Assembly: GCA_017619985.1 (NCBI GenBank)
Contig: JAFZRG010000150.1
Location: 1-11,278, forward strand
From: Bacillota bacterium
GTDB lineage: Bacteria > Bacillota > Clostridia > Peptostreptococcales > Anaerovoracaceae
Length of the DNA: 11,278 nt
Direction: 5' to 3'
A model generated the notes under the pieces. It made no database searches. It had not been told where the DNA came from and worked only from the letters and a program-made list of their open reading frames with translations. How positions within the stretch are numbered: the first letter of the stretch is position 1; the number at the start of each line of letters is the position of its first letter. The position numbers and the translations under genes are program-made. Shown here in pieces: positions 1-7,368 of the stretch.

Positions 1-635
1 ACGTAGTCCTTGTTCATTTCGTTCAGTATGGAAGAACGCAGCAGTTTTGCGGTCTTTGCGGATTTGGGGATGGAGATGGCGAGCGCCGGGAACAGCATGT
101 AGCGGATGGCGCCCCAGAAGCTCTGGCTGAACGGCACGTAGGCCCCCGGCGTGAACCACCGGAGGATCAGGCCGAACAGGTAGGTGAACAGCATGCCCAG
201 GAAGAAGGGCGGAACGGCCATGAAGATCTGGTTGAGCACGATGCCCGTGCGTTCGAGATGGCTTCCCTGGAAGCGCGCCAGCAGGATGCCCATGGGGATG
301 GAGAACAGCATAACAAGAAACCAGGACAGCAGCGACAGAGCCGCTGTGACCTGGATCTTACCGTGCATGACTTCTTTGACGGGCATGAAATAACTGTAGC
401 TGATGCCCGGGTCACCGGAAAGGAGACCCTTCAGCCACTCGAAATACCGGACGAAGATATTGCCGTTCAGGCCGAGCTGCTCGCGCAGCGCTTCGGCGCG
501 TTCCGGCGTGTAGTCCGTCCCCAGGAGGGTCGTGACCGGATCTCCCGGGATGATCTGGAATGCCAGGAAGGCGAGGAGCGAGATCAGGATCAGAGAAACG
601 ATCAGCACCCCCGTCTTTTTCAGTACGTAAGTCAC
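1..635 (-). CDS. ABC transporter permease, DppB/OppB/NikB family (partial, C-terminus beyond left edge)
   Basis: Inner-membrane permease subunit of a peptide/nickel-type ABC importer. It would form half of the channel that takes solute from the lipoprotein encoded just upstream. The frame was read by hand from a GTG start at 635-633 and stays open to base 1, giving 211 codons of a usual 310-330. Residues 1-30 form the first membrane helix (VLIVSLILISLLAFLAF), followed by the family motif IPGDPV. Further membrane segments follow near residues 100-120 and 135-165. The visible end, with FPALAISIPKSAKTAKLLRSS and then ILNEMNKDY, is the start of the EAA-type loop that contacts the ATPase. The GTG lies 18 bases after the stop of the binding-protein gene, behind a modest GGAAG ribosome site, so the two are almost certainly co-transcribed. 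The second permease and the ATPases are expected beyond the left edge. Substrate is not determinable. Confidence 0.93.
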   Translation of the reverse strand, partial: MTYVLKKTGVLIVSLILISLLAFLAFQIIPGDPVTTLLGTDYTPERAEALREQLGLNGNIFVRYFEWLKGLLSGDPGISYSYFMPVKEVMHGKIQVTAALSLLSWFLVMLFSIPMGILLARFQGSHLERTGIVLNQIFMAVPPFFLGMLFTYLFGLILRWFTPGAYVPFSQSFWGAIRYMLFPALAISIPKSAKTAKLLRSSILNEMNKDY

Positions 636-653
636 TTTTTCTTCCCGGTGCGG

Positions 654-2201
654 TTATTTGACCCTGTAGATCCTGGACAGATCCAGAACGTACAGGGGGT
701 AGAACTCGAATCCGCCCAGGTCCTTCGCCATGGCGGTGAACGAAGCGCCGTCCTGGATGTAGACGTTGGCGGCCTGCTCCGTGAGGATGGTCTCGCACTG
801 TTTGAACAGCTTCGTCTGCTCCGCGTCGTCCGTGGTGGAGACAGCAGCGGTGTAGGCTTCATCGTATTCGGCATTGCTGAAGTTGATGAAGTTCTTGGAG
901 CTGCTGCTCTGGAATCTGGCGAGCATGTCGGAAGCCGCGACGCCGTGGGCGTCCATGCCGATGACGGTCGCTTCGAACTTCCTGCCCTGATAGGCTTCGG
1001 AATACCAGGTGGCCCATTCGACCTTGTCGACCTTCGCCGTGACGCCGATGGGCTGGAGCAGCTGCTCGATCACCTGCGCGACGTCGACGTGGCTCTGCAT
1101 GCTGGAGGGCACGGTGATGGTGAATTCGAATCCGTTCGGATAGCCGGCTTCCGCCAGCAGAGCCTTGGCCTTGTCGATGTCTTTCGTGTAATAATCCGTC
1201 AGCTCCGGCATGAAGTACTTGCCGAAGGCGGGGAACATGCTGCTGCCCACGGCGCTGCCGTGACCGTCGGAAGCCAGATCGATGACTTCGTGCTTGTCGA
1301 TGGCATAGCACAGCGCCTGACGCACGCGCACGTCGTCGAAAGGTTTGACCGCGTTATTGAGATAGAGGGCCTGCACGATGTTGCTGCTTCCCTCCAGGAT
1401 GTTCATGTTCGTGAGCGTGGGGATCTGGCTGGCATCGAGCCGGACAGCCATGTCGAGAGAGCCGGAACGCAGGGCCATGACCAGGGCTTCGGGGTTCTCG
1501 ATGATCTTGAGCGTGACCTTGTCCAGATGCGCCGGTTCGCCCCAGTAATCGCCGAACTTCTCCAGGACGATGTTGTCCTGCACGACGCGGGAGACGAACT
1601 TGAACGGACCCGTGCCGATGACTTCGGACAGGGGATCGTGACCCTCGGGGATGATGGCCGTCGTGATGTGGGCCAGGAATTCCGTATCGGGCTTCTTCAG
1701 GTCGATGACGATGGTGGAATCGTCCGTTTTCGTGACCGCGGCGATGTTTGCCACGTCGGACACGAGCGGTTCGCCGGTCTCGAGGCCTGCGGCTCTCGAC
1801 AGGGACCAGACGACGTCGTCCGCCGTGACGTCCTTGCCGTTGTGGAACTTCACGCCCGCGCGGAGCTTGAAGGTGTACTGGTCCGCACCGCTGTTCACGG
1901 AATAGCTCTCCGCGATCGCCGGCACCAGATTGCCGTCGCTGTCGGGCTTGACGAGTCCCTCGAAAATGTTGAACAGGATCTCTCTGGTCGCCGCCGAAGA
2001 GGAGGACATGTGCGGGTCGAGGCTCGCGTCGAGGTCGTTGTAAAGACCGACGGTGATCTCGCCGCCTTCAGCCGGCTCCCCGGCTTCCGGGGAAGGATTC
2101 GTGCCGGGATCTGTGCCCGGGTCAGGCTTGTTGCCCGTGCATGCGCTCAGCGCAAACATCATAGCGAGGGCCAGCAGCAATGCGATGCATCTTTTTTTCA
2201 T
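654..2201 (-). CDS. Family 5 extracellular solute-binding lipoprotein (DppA/OppA/NikA-like)
   Basis: Captures the solute outside the membrane for the adjacent permease. The 515-residue protein starts with a lipoprotein signal peptide (MKKRCIALLL onward) with lipobox LSAC, so Cys21 should be lipidated. A Pro/Gly/Glu-rich tether follows at residues 22-48, then the SBP_bac_5 fold. Family landmarks include ILFNIFEGLV (75-84), FHNGKDVTADDVVWSL (119-134), GTGPFKF (196-202), VRQALCYAIDK (293-303), and a DIDKAKALLAEAGYPNGFEF segment. Length is normal for the family. The ATG at 2201 has a strong AAAGGAGAG site about 6 bases upstream. The preceding ModA-like gene ends 21 bases earlier with no terminator between, which implies one transcript. 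Nothing in the sequence separates dipeptide, oligopeptide, nickel or other ligands, so no gene symbol is given. Confidence 0.95.
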   Translation of the reverse strand: MKKRCIALLLALAMMFALSACTGNKPDPGTDPGTNPSPEAGEPAEGGEITVGLYNDLDASLDPHMSSSSAATREILFNIFEGLVKPDSDGNLVPAIAESYSVNSGADQYTFKLRAGVKFHNGKDVTADDVVWSLSRAAGLETGEPLVSDVANIAAVTKTDDSTIVIDLKKPDTEFLAHITTAIIPEGHDPLSEVIGTGPFKFVSRVVQDNIVLEKFGDYWGEPAHLDKVTLKIIENPEALVMALRSGSLDMAVRLDASQIPTLTNMNILEGSSNIVQALYLNNAVKPFDDVRVRQALCYAIDKHEVIDLASDGHGSAVGSSMFPAFGKYFMPELTDYYTKDIDKAKALLAEAGYPNGFEFTITVPSSMQSHVDVAQVIEQLLQPIGVTAKVDKVEWATWYSEAYQGRKFEATVIGMDAHGVAASDMLARFQSSSSKNFINFSNAEYDEAYTAAVSTTDDAEQTKLFKQCETILTEQAANVYIQDGASFTAMAKDLGGFEFYPLYVLDLSRIYRVK

Positions 2202-2222
2202 GACGGTCTCTCCTTTAAGTCC

Positions 2223-2798
2223 TTAATCTTCGATCCTGGTGAAGCCGTAAGTTTCGTAGATGTCCTTGACTTCATCGCTCATCATGAAGAGGATAAACTG
2301 TTCGGATTCATAGGGAATGCCTGTGGCGCGGCAGACCGCCGCGGTGAACGTCGTCGTATAGACTTCGCCTTCCGCAACTTCTTCCTGCGCATATTTCTCG
2401 TTGCCCGGTCCGACCGCGAAGTCTTTGCGGGTCTCCGGAACGATCTTGTCGTTGTGGTTCGGGTTCTGTTCCTCGCTGCATTCCGCGTCCAGCCAGTCCA
2501 TGAAGCGCACGTCGTCGGACACGTAGATGTCGCAGGGCGTTCCGGCTTCGATCTTGGCTGCCAGGATGGCGCCTTCGTCGTACGTGACGCGCATGGAAGC
2601 TCTCGGTGCATAGGAAGCGTAGCGGTTGATCATGTCGGACATGAAGGCGAGCATCTCTTCCGGCACGAAGATGTCCAGAACGAATTCCTCGTTCGGGTTC
2701 GCGGGCTGCCAGGTGAGCTTCTGCTGCTTCTTGCATGCGGCAGCCGTGAAGACGAGGCATACGGCCAGCAGCAGTGCGAGAAATCTTTTATATTTCAT
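2223..2798 (-). CDS. Short ModA-like lipoprotein lacking most of the second lobe
   Basis: A 191-residue predicted lipoprotein, with signal MKYKRFLALLLAVCLVFTAAAC and Cys22 as the probable lipid site. Residues 38-105 follow the first part of the molybdate-binding protein ModA: a strand LDIFVPEEMLAFM, then DEGAILAAKIEAGTPCDIYVSDDVRFMD, matching the ModA pattern of a gly/ser turn, QIE-GAPADLFISAD and MD. Residues 164-186 (ESEQFILFMMSDEVKDIYETYGF) match the ModA C-terminus. Roughly the central 100 residues of a normal ModA (about 230-250 residues) are absent, and the serines that usually hold the oxyanion are replaced (VPEE where AAS is usual, DEGA where the second serine motif is expected). The start at 2798 was chosen because GGAGG lies 10 bases upstream and the signal peptide begins there; an in-frame ATG at 2855 would add 19 residues with no function apparent. 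First gene of the importer operon. Molybdate binding is doubtful. Confidence 0.82.
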   Translation of the reverse strand: MKYKRFLALLLAVCLVFTAAACKKQQKLTWQPANPNEEFVLDIFVPEEMLAFMSDMINRYASYAPRASMRVTYDEGAILAAKIEAGTPCDIYVSDDVRFMDWLDAECSEEQNPNHNDKIVPETRKDFAVGPGNEKYAQEEVAEGEVYTTTFTAAVCRATGIPYESEQFILFMMSDEVKDIYETYGFTRIED

Positions 2799-2810
2799 AG
2801 AGTCTTGACC

Positions 2811-2839
2811 TCCGGATATGTTTCGGATATTTCGTATAT
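2811..2839. repeat. Three near-identical 9-base direct repeats in the leader of the ModA-like gene
   Basis: On the plus strand the units are TCCGGATAT (2811-2819), TTCGGATAT (2822-2830) and TTCGTATAT (2831-2839). Units start 11 and 9 bases apart. They lie directly upstream of, and touching, the GGAGG ribosome site of the ModA-like gene on the minus strand. They could be a small regulator-binding array or a chance low-complexity run. Confidence 0.45.
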
Positions 2840-2865
2840 TCTTGATGAAAATCACCGCGGGCGTC

Positions 2866-2894
2866 TTGTGAAAAAACAGCGGACGCAGTACAAT
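2866..2894 (+). promoter_or_regulatory. Candidate sigma-A promoter for the ABC exporter operon
   Basis: TTGTGA (2866-2871), a 17-base spacer, then TACAAT (2889-2894). This gives a predicted transcript start near 2901 and a leader of about 60 bases before the exporter start codon at 2964. The -10 box differs from consensus at one base and the -35 box at two. It is the best plus-strand promoter I found in this gap. Confidence 0.5.
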
Positions 2895-2926
2895 AATGCA
2901 GTAACTTTCGCAGAGATATACAACCT

Positions 2927-2943
2927 ATTTTATACCATAAAAT
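2927..2943. promoter_or_regulatory. Perfect 7-base inverted repeat, possible operator
   Basis: ATTTTAT (2927-2933), spacer ACC, then the exact complement ATAAAAT (2937-2943). It overlaps the -10 box of the proposed minus-strand promoter and lies inside the leader of the plus-strand exporter operon, 20 bases before its start codon. A protein bound here could affect both directions. The arms are pure A/T, so a chance palindrome in an AT-rich gap is possible. Confidence 0.35.
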
Positions 2944-2958
2944 CTGAAAGGTATTCAA
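2929..2958 (-). promoter_or_regulatory. Candidate sigma-A promoter for the ModA-like/solute-binding operon
   Basis: On the minus strand TTGAAT (2958-2953), an 18-base spacer, then TATAAA (2934-2929). The predicted start is near 2922, leaving a leader of about 120 bases before the ATG at 2798. It faces the plus-strand promoter at 2866-2894, so the two 5' leaders would overlap. Consensus match is fair (four and five of six bases). Confidence 0.4.
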
Positions 2959-2963
2959 GTCTT

Positions 2964-4703
2964 ATGATAAAAAAACTGGCAGGGTGCATCAGACAGTACA
3001 GGCTTCTGACCATCCTCACGCCGATCTGCATGATCCTGGAAGTGGTCATGGAAGTGCTCATACCATACTATATGGCGGACCTGGTGGACTACGGCATCGA
3101 GCTGGGCGACATGGCGTACATCCGCGCGGTCGGCGCGAAGCTCATCGTGTTCGCGCTGCTGTCTCTGACGTTCGGCATCCTGGGCGGGCTTTTCGCGTCC
3201 CGCGCTTCCGCCGGCTTCGCCAGCAATCTGCAGCACGACATGTACTACCGCATCCAGGAGTTCTCGTTCTCGAACATCGATAAATTCTCGACGGCAGGCC
3301 TCGTGACCCGCATGACGACGGACGTCACGAACGTGCAGCAGGCGTTCATGATGCTGACGCGCATGGCCTTCCGCTCCCCGTGCACGCTCGTGTTCGCGCT
3401 CGTCATGGCGTTCCGCAGGAGCGCGAGCCTTTCGCTCGTTTTCGTCGCGGTGCTGCCGCTGCTGGCGCTCGGCCTCGGCCTTATCATGACCCACGCGTTC
3501 CCCATCATGGAGAAGGTCTTCACCATCTACGACAAGCTGAACGCCGTCGTGCAGGAGAACCTGCGCGGCATCCGCGTCGTGAAGGCGTTCGTGCGCGAAG
3601 AAGAGGAGAAGGAGAAGTTCCAGAACGTTTCCGGCGACCTGTACCGCACGTTCGTGAGCGCAGAGCGCATCATCGCGTTCAACGGGCCGCTGATGCAGAC
3701 GAGCATGTACATCTGCATGCTGCTGATCTCCTGGTTCGGCGCGAAGCTGGTCGTGTCGAAGACCATGTCCACCGGCGAGCTCATGGCGGTCATGACCTAT
3801 GTGCAGCAGATCCTGATGAGCCTCATGATGCTCTCCATGATCATCATCATGCTGACGATCGCGAAAGCCGCCGCGCAGCGCATCTGCGCGGTGCTGGACG
3901 AACAGCCCGACATCGTGAGCCCGGAGAACGCCGTCACGGAGGTTCCGGACGGTTCCGTGCGCTTCGAAGGCGTTTCGTTCGGCTACGGCAGCAACAAGCA
4001 CATCCTGAAGGACATCACGTTCGACGTGGCGGCAGGCGAGACCATCGGCATCATCGGCGGTACGGGCTCAGGCAAATCCAGCATGGTGCAGCTCATCCCG
4101 CGCCTGTACGACGTGCGCAAGGGCAGCGTGAAGGTCGGCGGCACTGACGTGCGCGGCTACGATCTGAACGCGCTGCGCGGCAGCGTCGCCATGGTGCTGC
4201 AGAAGAACGTGCTGTTCGCGGGCACCATCAAGGAGAACATCCGCTGGGGCAAGCAGGACGCGACGGACGAAGAGATCGAACGCGCCTGCCGGCTCGCGCA
4301 GGCGGACGAGTTCATCCAGAGTTTCCCGGAAAAATACGATACGTTCATCGAGCAGGGAGGCAGCAACGTCTCCGGCGGCCAGCGCCAGAGGCTCTGTATC
4401 GCCCGCGCCCTGATCGCGAAGCCGAAGATCCTCATCCTCGACGACTCGACGAGCGCCGTGGACACCCACACCGAAAGCCTCATCCGCAGCGGCTTCGCTT
4501 CGGATATCCCCGATACGACCATCTTCATCATCGCGCAGCGCATCAGCTCCGTGAAGGATGCGGACCGCATCATCGTTCTGGACGACGGACGCATCTCCGG
4601 CATCGGCACGCATGAAGAACTCATGGCAGACAACGCCATCTATCAGGAAGTATATGAATCCCAGACGAAGGGAGGTGACTTCGATGAGCCAGGACAGCAG
4701 TAA
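2964..4703 (+). CDS. ABC exporter half-transporter, degenerate-site subunit
   Basis: A 579-residue type IV (multidrug-type) ABC half-exporter: six membrane helices in about residues 1-300 and an ATPase domain from about 330. The membrane part has the usual coupling region (NAVVQENLRGIRVVKAFVRE). Walker A is GTGSGKSS (366-373) and the signature is VSGGQ (469-473). Walker B reads LILDD, so residue 494 is Asp where the catalytic Glu is expected. The switch histidine is Gln525 (IIAQRIS). This is the known pattern of the TM287/LmrC-like partner, which supplies a good signature to its mate but hydrolyses poorly itself. The ATG at 2964 follows a weak AAAGG 12 bases upstream; the same frame is open far upstream, but only antisense to the importer genes, so a longer protein is not credible. 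Last 20 bases overlap the partner gene. Exported substrate unknown. Confidence 0.95.
   Translation: MIKKLAGCIRQYRLLTILTPICMILEVVMEVLIPYYMADLVDYGIELGDMAYIRAVGAKLIVFALLSLTFGILGGLFASRASAGFASNLQHDMYYRIQEFSFSNIDKFSTAGLVTRMTTDVTNVQQAFMMLTRMAFRSPCTLVFALVMAFRRSASLSLVFVAVLPLLALGLGLIMTHAFPIMEKVFTIYDKLNAVVQENLRGIRVVKAFVREEEEKEKFQNVSGDLYRTFVSAERIIAFNGPLMQTSMYICMLLISWFGAKLVVSKTMSTGELMAVMTYVQQILMSLMMLSMIIIMLTIAKAAAQRICAVLDEQPDIVSPENAVTEVPDGSVRFEGVSFGYGSNKHILKDITFDVAAGETIGIIGGTGSGKSSMVQLIPRLYDVRKGSVKVGGTDVRGYDLNALRGSVAMVLQKNVLFAGTIKENIRWGKQDATDEEIERACRLAQADEFIQSFPEKYDTFIEQGGSNVSGGQRQRLCIARALIAKPKILILDDSTSAVDTHTESLIRSGFASDIPDTTIFIIAQRISSVKDADRIIVLDDGRISGIGTHEELMADNAIYQEVYESQTKGGDFDEPGQQ
4668..4678 (+). promoter_or_regulatory. 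Strong ribosome-binding site that fixes the second exporter start
   Basis: AAGGGAGGTGA, a nearly full anti-16S match, lies inside the last codons of the first exporter gene, with GGAGG 8 bases before ATG 4684. It decides the start of the second gene against an in-frame ATG at 4558, which lies deep inside the first gene and would encode residues unlike the family. Confidence 0.85.
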
Positions 4704-6648
4704 CCGTCAGGCGCAGCCTGCAGGCGGCGGAGGTCCCGGACGCGGCGGCAACGCGGCGGCGCAGGGCCGCATCCGCATCGAAAAGGGCAGCGGCAAGACC
4801 GCGAAGCGCCTTCTCTCCTATATCGGCAAGGGTCACAGCATCCCGTTCGTCCTGGCGCTCGTCTGCATCGGACTGGACGCGTTCATCAGCACGAAGGCGT
4901 CCCTGTTCCTGGGCGTGGTCATCGACGACTACATCAAACCCATGGAAGAAGCCGGGTCGCGCGACTTCTCCGGTTTGCTGCACGCCATCCTCATGATGGC
5001 CTGCCTGTATCTGGCGGGCGTGCTCTGCATCCTCGCCTACAACCAGCTGATGATACGGGTCTCGCACGGCGTGCTGTACTCGATCCGCGGCGAACTGTTC
5101 TCGAAGATGCAGGAGCTGCCGATCCGATACTTCGACACGCACCCGTACGGAGACACGATGAGCCGGTTCACGAACGACACCGACTCCATGCGCCAGATGC
5201 TGTCGCAGACGGTGCCGCAGGTGTTCTCCGCCATTCTGACGGTCACGTTCGTGTTCATCGCGATGGTGCGGCTCAGCCTGGCGCTCACCGGCGTCGAGAT
5301 CCTCGTGGTCATCGTGATGTACCTGATCACCATGACCGTGGGCGGCATGTCCGCGAAGTATTTCAAGACCCGCTCGAAGTCGCTCGGCGCGATGAACGCT
5401 TACATCGAAGAGATGATCAACGGCCAGAAGGTCGTGAAGGTATTCTGCCACGAGGACGAGGCCAAGGCCGGTTTCGACGTCAAGAACGACGATCTGAGGG
5501 TCCAGACGACCCGGGCCAACAGCTATTCCAACATCCTCGGGCCCATCATGAACAACATCGGCAACATCCAGTACGTGGTGATCGCCATCGTAGGCGGCGC
5601 CATCGCGATCAGCGGCAGGTTCAGCCTGACCCTCGGCGCGCTGGCCTCGTTCCTGGTGCTTTCCAAGAACTTCAGCCGCCCGGTGTCCATGATCTCGCAG
5701 CAGATCAACTCCATCGTCATGGCGCTCGCAGGCGCGCAGCGCGTGTTCGATCTGATGGATGAGAAGCCCGAGGTGGACGAGGGCAAAGTGACCCTGGTCA
5801 ACGTCGCCATCGCGGAAGACGGCTCCATGACGGAGACCGAAGAGCGCACCGAACACTGGGCCTGGAAACTGCCTTCGGAAGACGCGGACGGGCATCCCCG
5901 CTATGTAAAGCTGGCGGGCGACGTGCGCATGAGCAGCGTGGACTTCGGCTACGTGGAGGGCAAGACTGTCCTGCACGACATCTCGCTGTTCGCCAAACCC
6001 GGCCAGAAGATCGCCTTCGTCGGGTCCACAGGCGCGGGCAAGACCACGATCACGAATCTGATCAACCGCTTTTACGACATCGAGGACGGCAAGATCCGCT
6101 ACGACGGCATCAACATCAACGACATCCGCAAGGATGACCTGAGAAGATCCCTGGGTATGGTGCTGCAGGAGACGAACCTGTTCACAGGCACCATCATGGA
6201 CAATATCCGCTACGGCCGTCCGGACGCGACGGACGAGGAGGTCTACGCAGCGGCGAAGCTGGCGAACGCGGACTATTTCATCTCGCGCCTGCCGGAAGGC
6301 TATCAGACCGTCATCTCCGGCACCGGCAGCCAGCTTTCGCAGGGCCAGTGCCAGCTTCTGTCCATCGCGCGCTGCGCCGTGGCCGATCCGCCGGTCATGA
6401 TCCTGGACGAGGCGACGAGCAGCGTCGATACGCGTACGGAGAGCTTGATCCAGAAGGGCATGGACAAACTGATGGAGGGCCGCACGGTGTTCGTCATCGC
6501 GCACCGCCTGTCGACCATCCAGAACTCGAACGCCATCATGGTCATGGAGCACGGCCGCATCATCGAGCGCGGCGACCACGAAGAGCTGATGGCCCTGAAA
6601 GGACGGTATTACCAGCTGTATACGGGCAATCAGATCGCGGAAGCGTAA
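4684..6648 (+). CDS. ABC exporter half-transporter, catalytic-site subunit
   Basis: A 654-residue partner of the preceding half-exporter. A Gly/Arg-rich cytoplasmic tail (about residues 9-35, QPAGGGGPGRGGNAAAQGR) precedes six membrane helices (first near 52-80). An extra stretch of about 45 residues (366-412) sits between membrane and ATPase domains, as in many partners of this type. Walker A is GSTGAGKTT (447-455). Walker B is VMILDE with catalytic Glu576. The switch is His607 (VIAHRLS). The signature is the variant LSQGQ (551-555), followed by Cys where Arg is usual. With the first subunit's intact VSGGQ, this makes one working and one degenerate ATP site, as in TM287/288, LmrCD and BmrCD. 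The 20-base overlap implies translational coupling and equal amounts. A hairpin terminator follows 8 bases after the stop. Confidence 0.96.
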   Translation: MSQDSSNRQAQPAGGGGPGRGGNAAAQGRIRIEKGSGKTAKRLLSYIGKGHSIPFVLALVCIGLDAFISTKASLFLGVVIDDYIKPMEEAGSRDFSGLLHAILMMACLYLAGVLCILAYNQLMIRVSHGVLYSIRGELFSKMQELPIRYFDTHPYGDTMSRFTNDTDSMRQMLSQTVPQVFSAILTVTFVFIAMVRLSLALTGVEILVVIVMYLITMTVGGMSAKYFKTRSKSLGAMNAYIEEMINGQKVVKVFCHEDEAKAGFDVKNDDLRVQTTRANSYSNILGPIMNNIGNIQYVVIAIVGGAIAISGRFSLTLGALASFLVLSKNFSRPVSMISQQINSIVMALAGAQRVFDLMDEKPEVDEGKVTLVNVAIAEDGSMTETEERTEHWAWKLPSEDADGHPRYVKLAGDVRMSSVDFGYVEGKTVLHDISLFAKPGQKIAFVGSTGAGKTTITNLINRFYDIEDGKIRYDGININDIRKDDLRRSLGMVLQETNLFTGTIMDNIRYGRPDATDEEVYAAAKLANADYFISRLPEGYQTVISGTGSQLSQGQCQLLSIARCAVADPPVMILDEATSSVDTRTESLIQKGMDKLMEGRTVFVIAHRLSTIQNSNAIMVMEHGRIIERGDHEELMALKGRYYQLYTGNQIAEA

Positions 6649-6656
6649 AAGACAAC

Positions 6657-6689
6657 AAAAAGAACGGGCGTGTAAAGCCCGTTCTTTTT
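6657..6689. terminator. Symmetric (bidirectional) intrinsic terminator
   Basis: AAAAAGAACGGGC (6657-6669), loop GTGTAAA, then the exact complement GCCCGTTCTTTTT (6677-6689). A GC-rich stem core is flanked by A-runs on one side and T-runs on the other, so it can end transcription on either strand. It lies between the exporter stop at 6648 and the stop of the convergent DUF1836 gene at 6705, and serves both. Confidence 0.93.
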
Positions 6690-6704
6690 ATGCGGTAAAT
6701 GCGT

Positions 6705-7289
6705 CTATTTTTCCGGGAAGTATTCGTCCAGCAGTTTCTCCGCGAGATAGCGCTCCTCGTTCGAGCGCATGATGAGCATCGTGATGAGCAGGAAGAGCTC
6801 GGAGATGTCGTCGTCGCTGCCGCGGTCGGCGAGGAATTTCTTGTTGCTGCGGATGCGTTCTTTCAGCCAGGCGCTGAAGTCCTCCTCCGACTCGCGGACC
6901 GCAGACAGGATCTCCTTATAATAAGCCTGCATGTCTACGCTGTCGTCCCAGGCGGAATCATAGTTGGCGAGGATGGGTCTCATCAGGCGCTGCACCTGGT
7001 CCATGGAGAAGCAGTCTTTCAGGTAGTAGACCAGCAGCATGAAGATGCAGTGATCTTTCGTGTAACGCTTTCCCTCCGGGCCGGGGATCATCTTGTGCTT
7101 CGTGTAATTCGACACGATCCCCTTCGTGATCGGGCCTTTCCCGTCCTTTTCGTACAGCGGCAGCTCCCCGTTCAGGCAGCTGACCATCTGGTCGATGTAC
7201 AGGTCGATCGCGGGAATGCTCTTTCCGTCCGCCAGTCCTTTTTTCTGATATTCGAGCGCCAGTTTCTCGGCAAATTGTTCGTAACGCAT
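6705..7289 (-). CDS. DUF1836 family protein, possible MerR-like regulator
   Basis: A 194-residue soluble protein with no signal peptide or membrane helix. I recognise the DUF1836 pattern of Bacillota: IPAIDLYIDQM (25-35), then ITKGIVSNYTKHKMIPGPEGKRY (54-76), then KDHCIFMLLVYYLKDCFSMDQVQRLM (78-103). The middle part, Thr-Lys then NYxKxxxIPxPxxxRY and a helix ending in a FSMDQVQ-type turn, resembles the DNA-binding head of MerR regulators; that link is my inference and the family has no assigned function that I know. The C-terminal half (about 110-194) is helical and charged. GGAGG at 7301-7297 is 7 bases from ATG 7289, supporting the start. The gene is single, ends at the shared terminator, and is divergent from the cell-surface operon, a common place for a regulator of that operon. 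Confidence 0.85.
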   Translation of the reverse strand: MRYEQFAEKLALEYQKKGLADGKSIPAIDLYIDQMVSCLNGELPLYEKDGKGPITKGIVSNYTKHKMIPGPEGKRYTKDHCIFMLLVYYLKDCFSMDQVQRLMRPILANYDSAWDDSVDMQAYYKEILSAVRESEEDFSAWLKERIRSNKKFLADRGSDDDISELFLLITMLIMRSNEERYLAEKLLDEYFPEK

Positions 7290-7326
7290 CCGGCGTCCTC
7301 CAACAGTATAAGTTATCTTTTATCTT

Positions 7327-7355
7327 ATTATATGATCCTGAAAACGATAAGGCAA
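7327..7355 (-). promoter_or_regulatory. Promoter of the DUF1836 gene
   Basis: On the minus strand TTGCCT (7355-7350), a 17-base spacer, then a perfect TATAAT (7332-7327). This predicts a start near 7320 and a leader of about 30 bases that contains the GGAGG site. A good housekeeping-sigma match, back to back with the promoter at 7369-7397. Confidence 0.75.
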
Positions 7356-7368
7356 GAGGCAACTTTCA

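Noticed and set aside
2223..2855. Longer start for the ModA-like gene at 2855
   Set aside because: The extra 19 residues (NIRNIRNIS type) come from the direct repeats and precede a complete signal peptide. The ribosome site fits ATG 2798.
258..2963. Long plus-strand open frame that would extend the first exporter gene upstream by about 900 residues
   Set aside because: It lies antisense to the solute-binding, ModA-like and permease genes, gives an Asp/Val/Arg/His-rich translation with no family pattern, and arises because GC-ending codons rarely give stops on the other strand. The exporter homology begins at 2964.
4621..6579. 652-codon minus-strand open frame
   Set aside because: It is antisense to the second exporter subunit, which has every ABC motif in order. 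The antisense translation is His/Asp/Val/Arg-rich, as expected of a codon-bias shadow, with no ribosome site.
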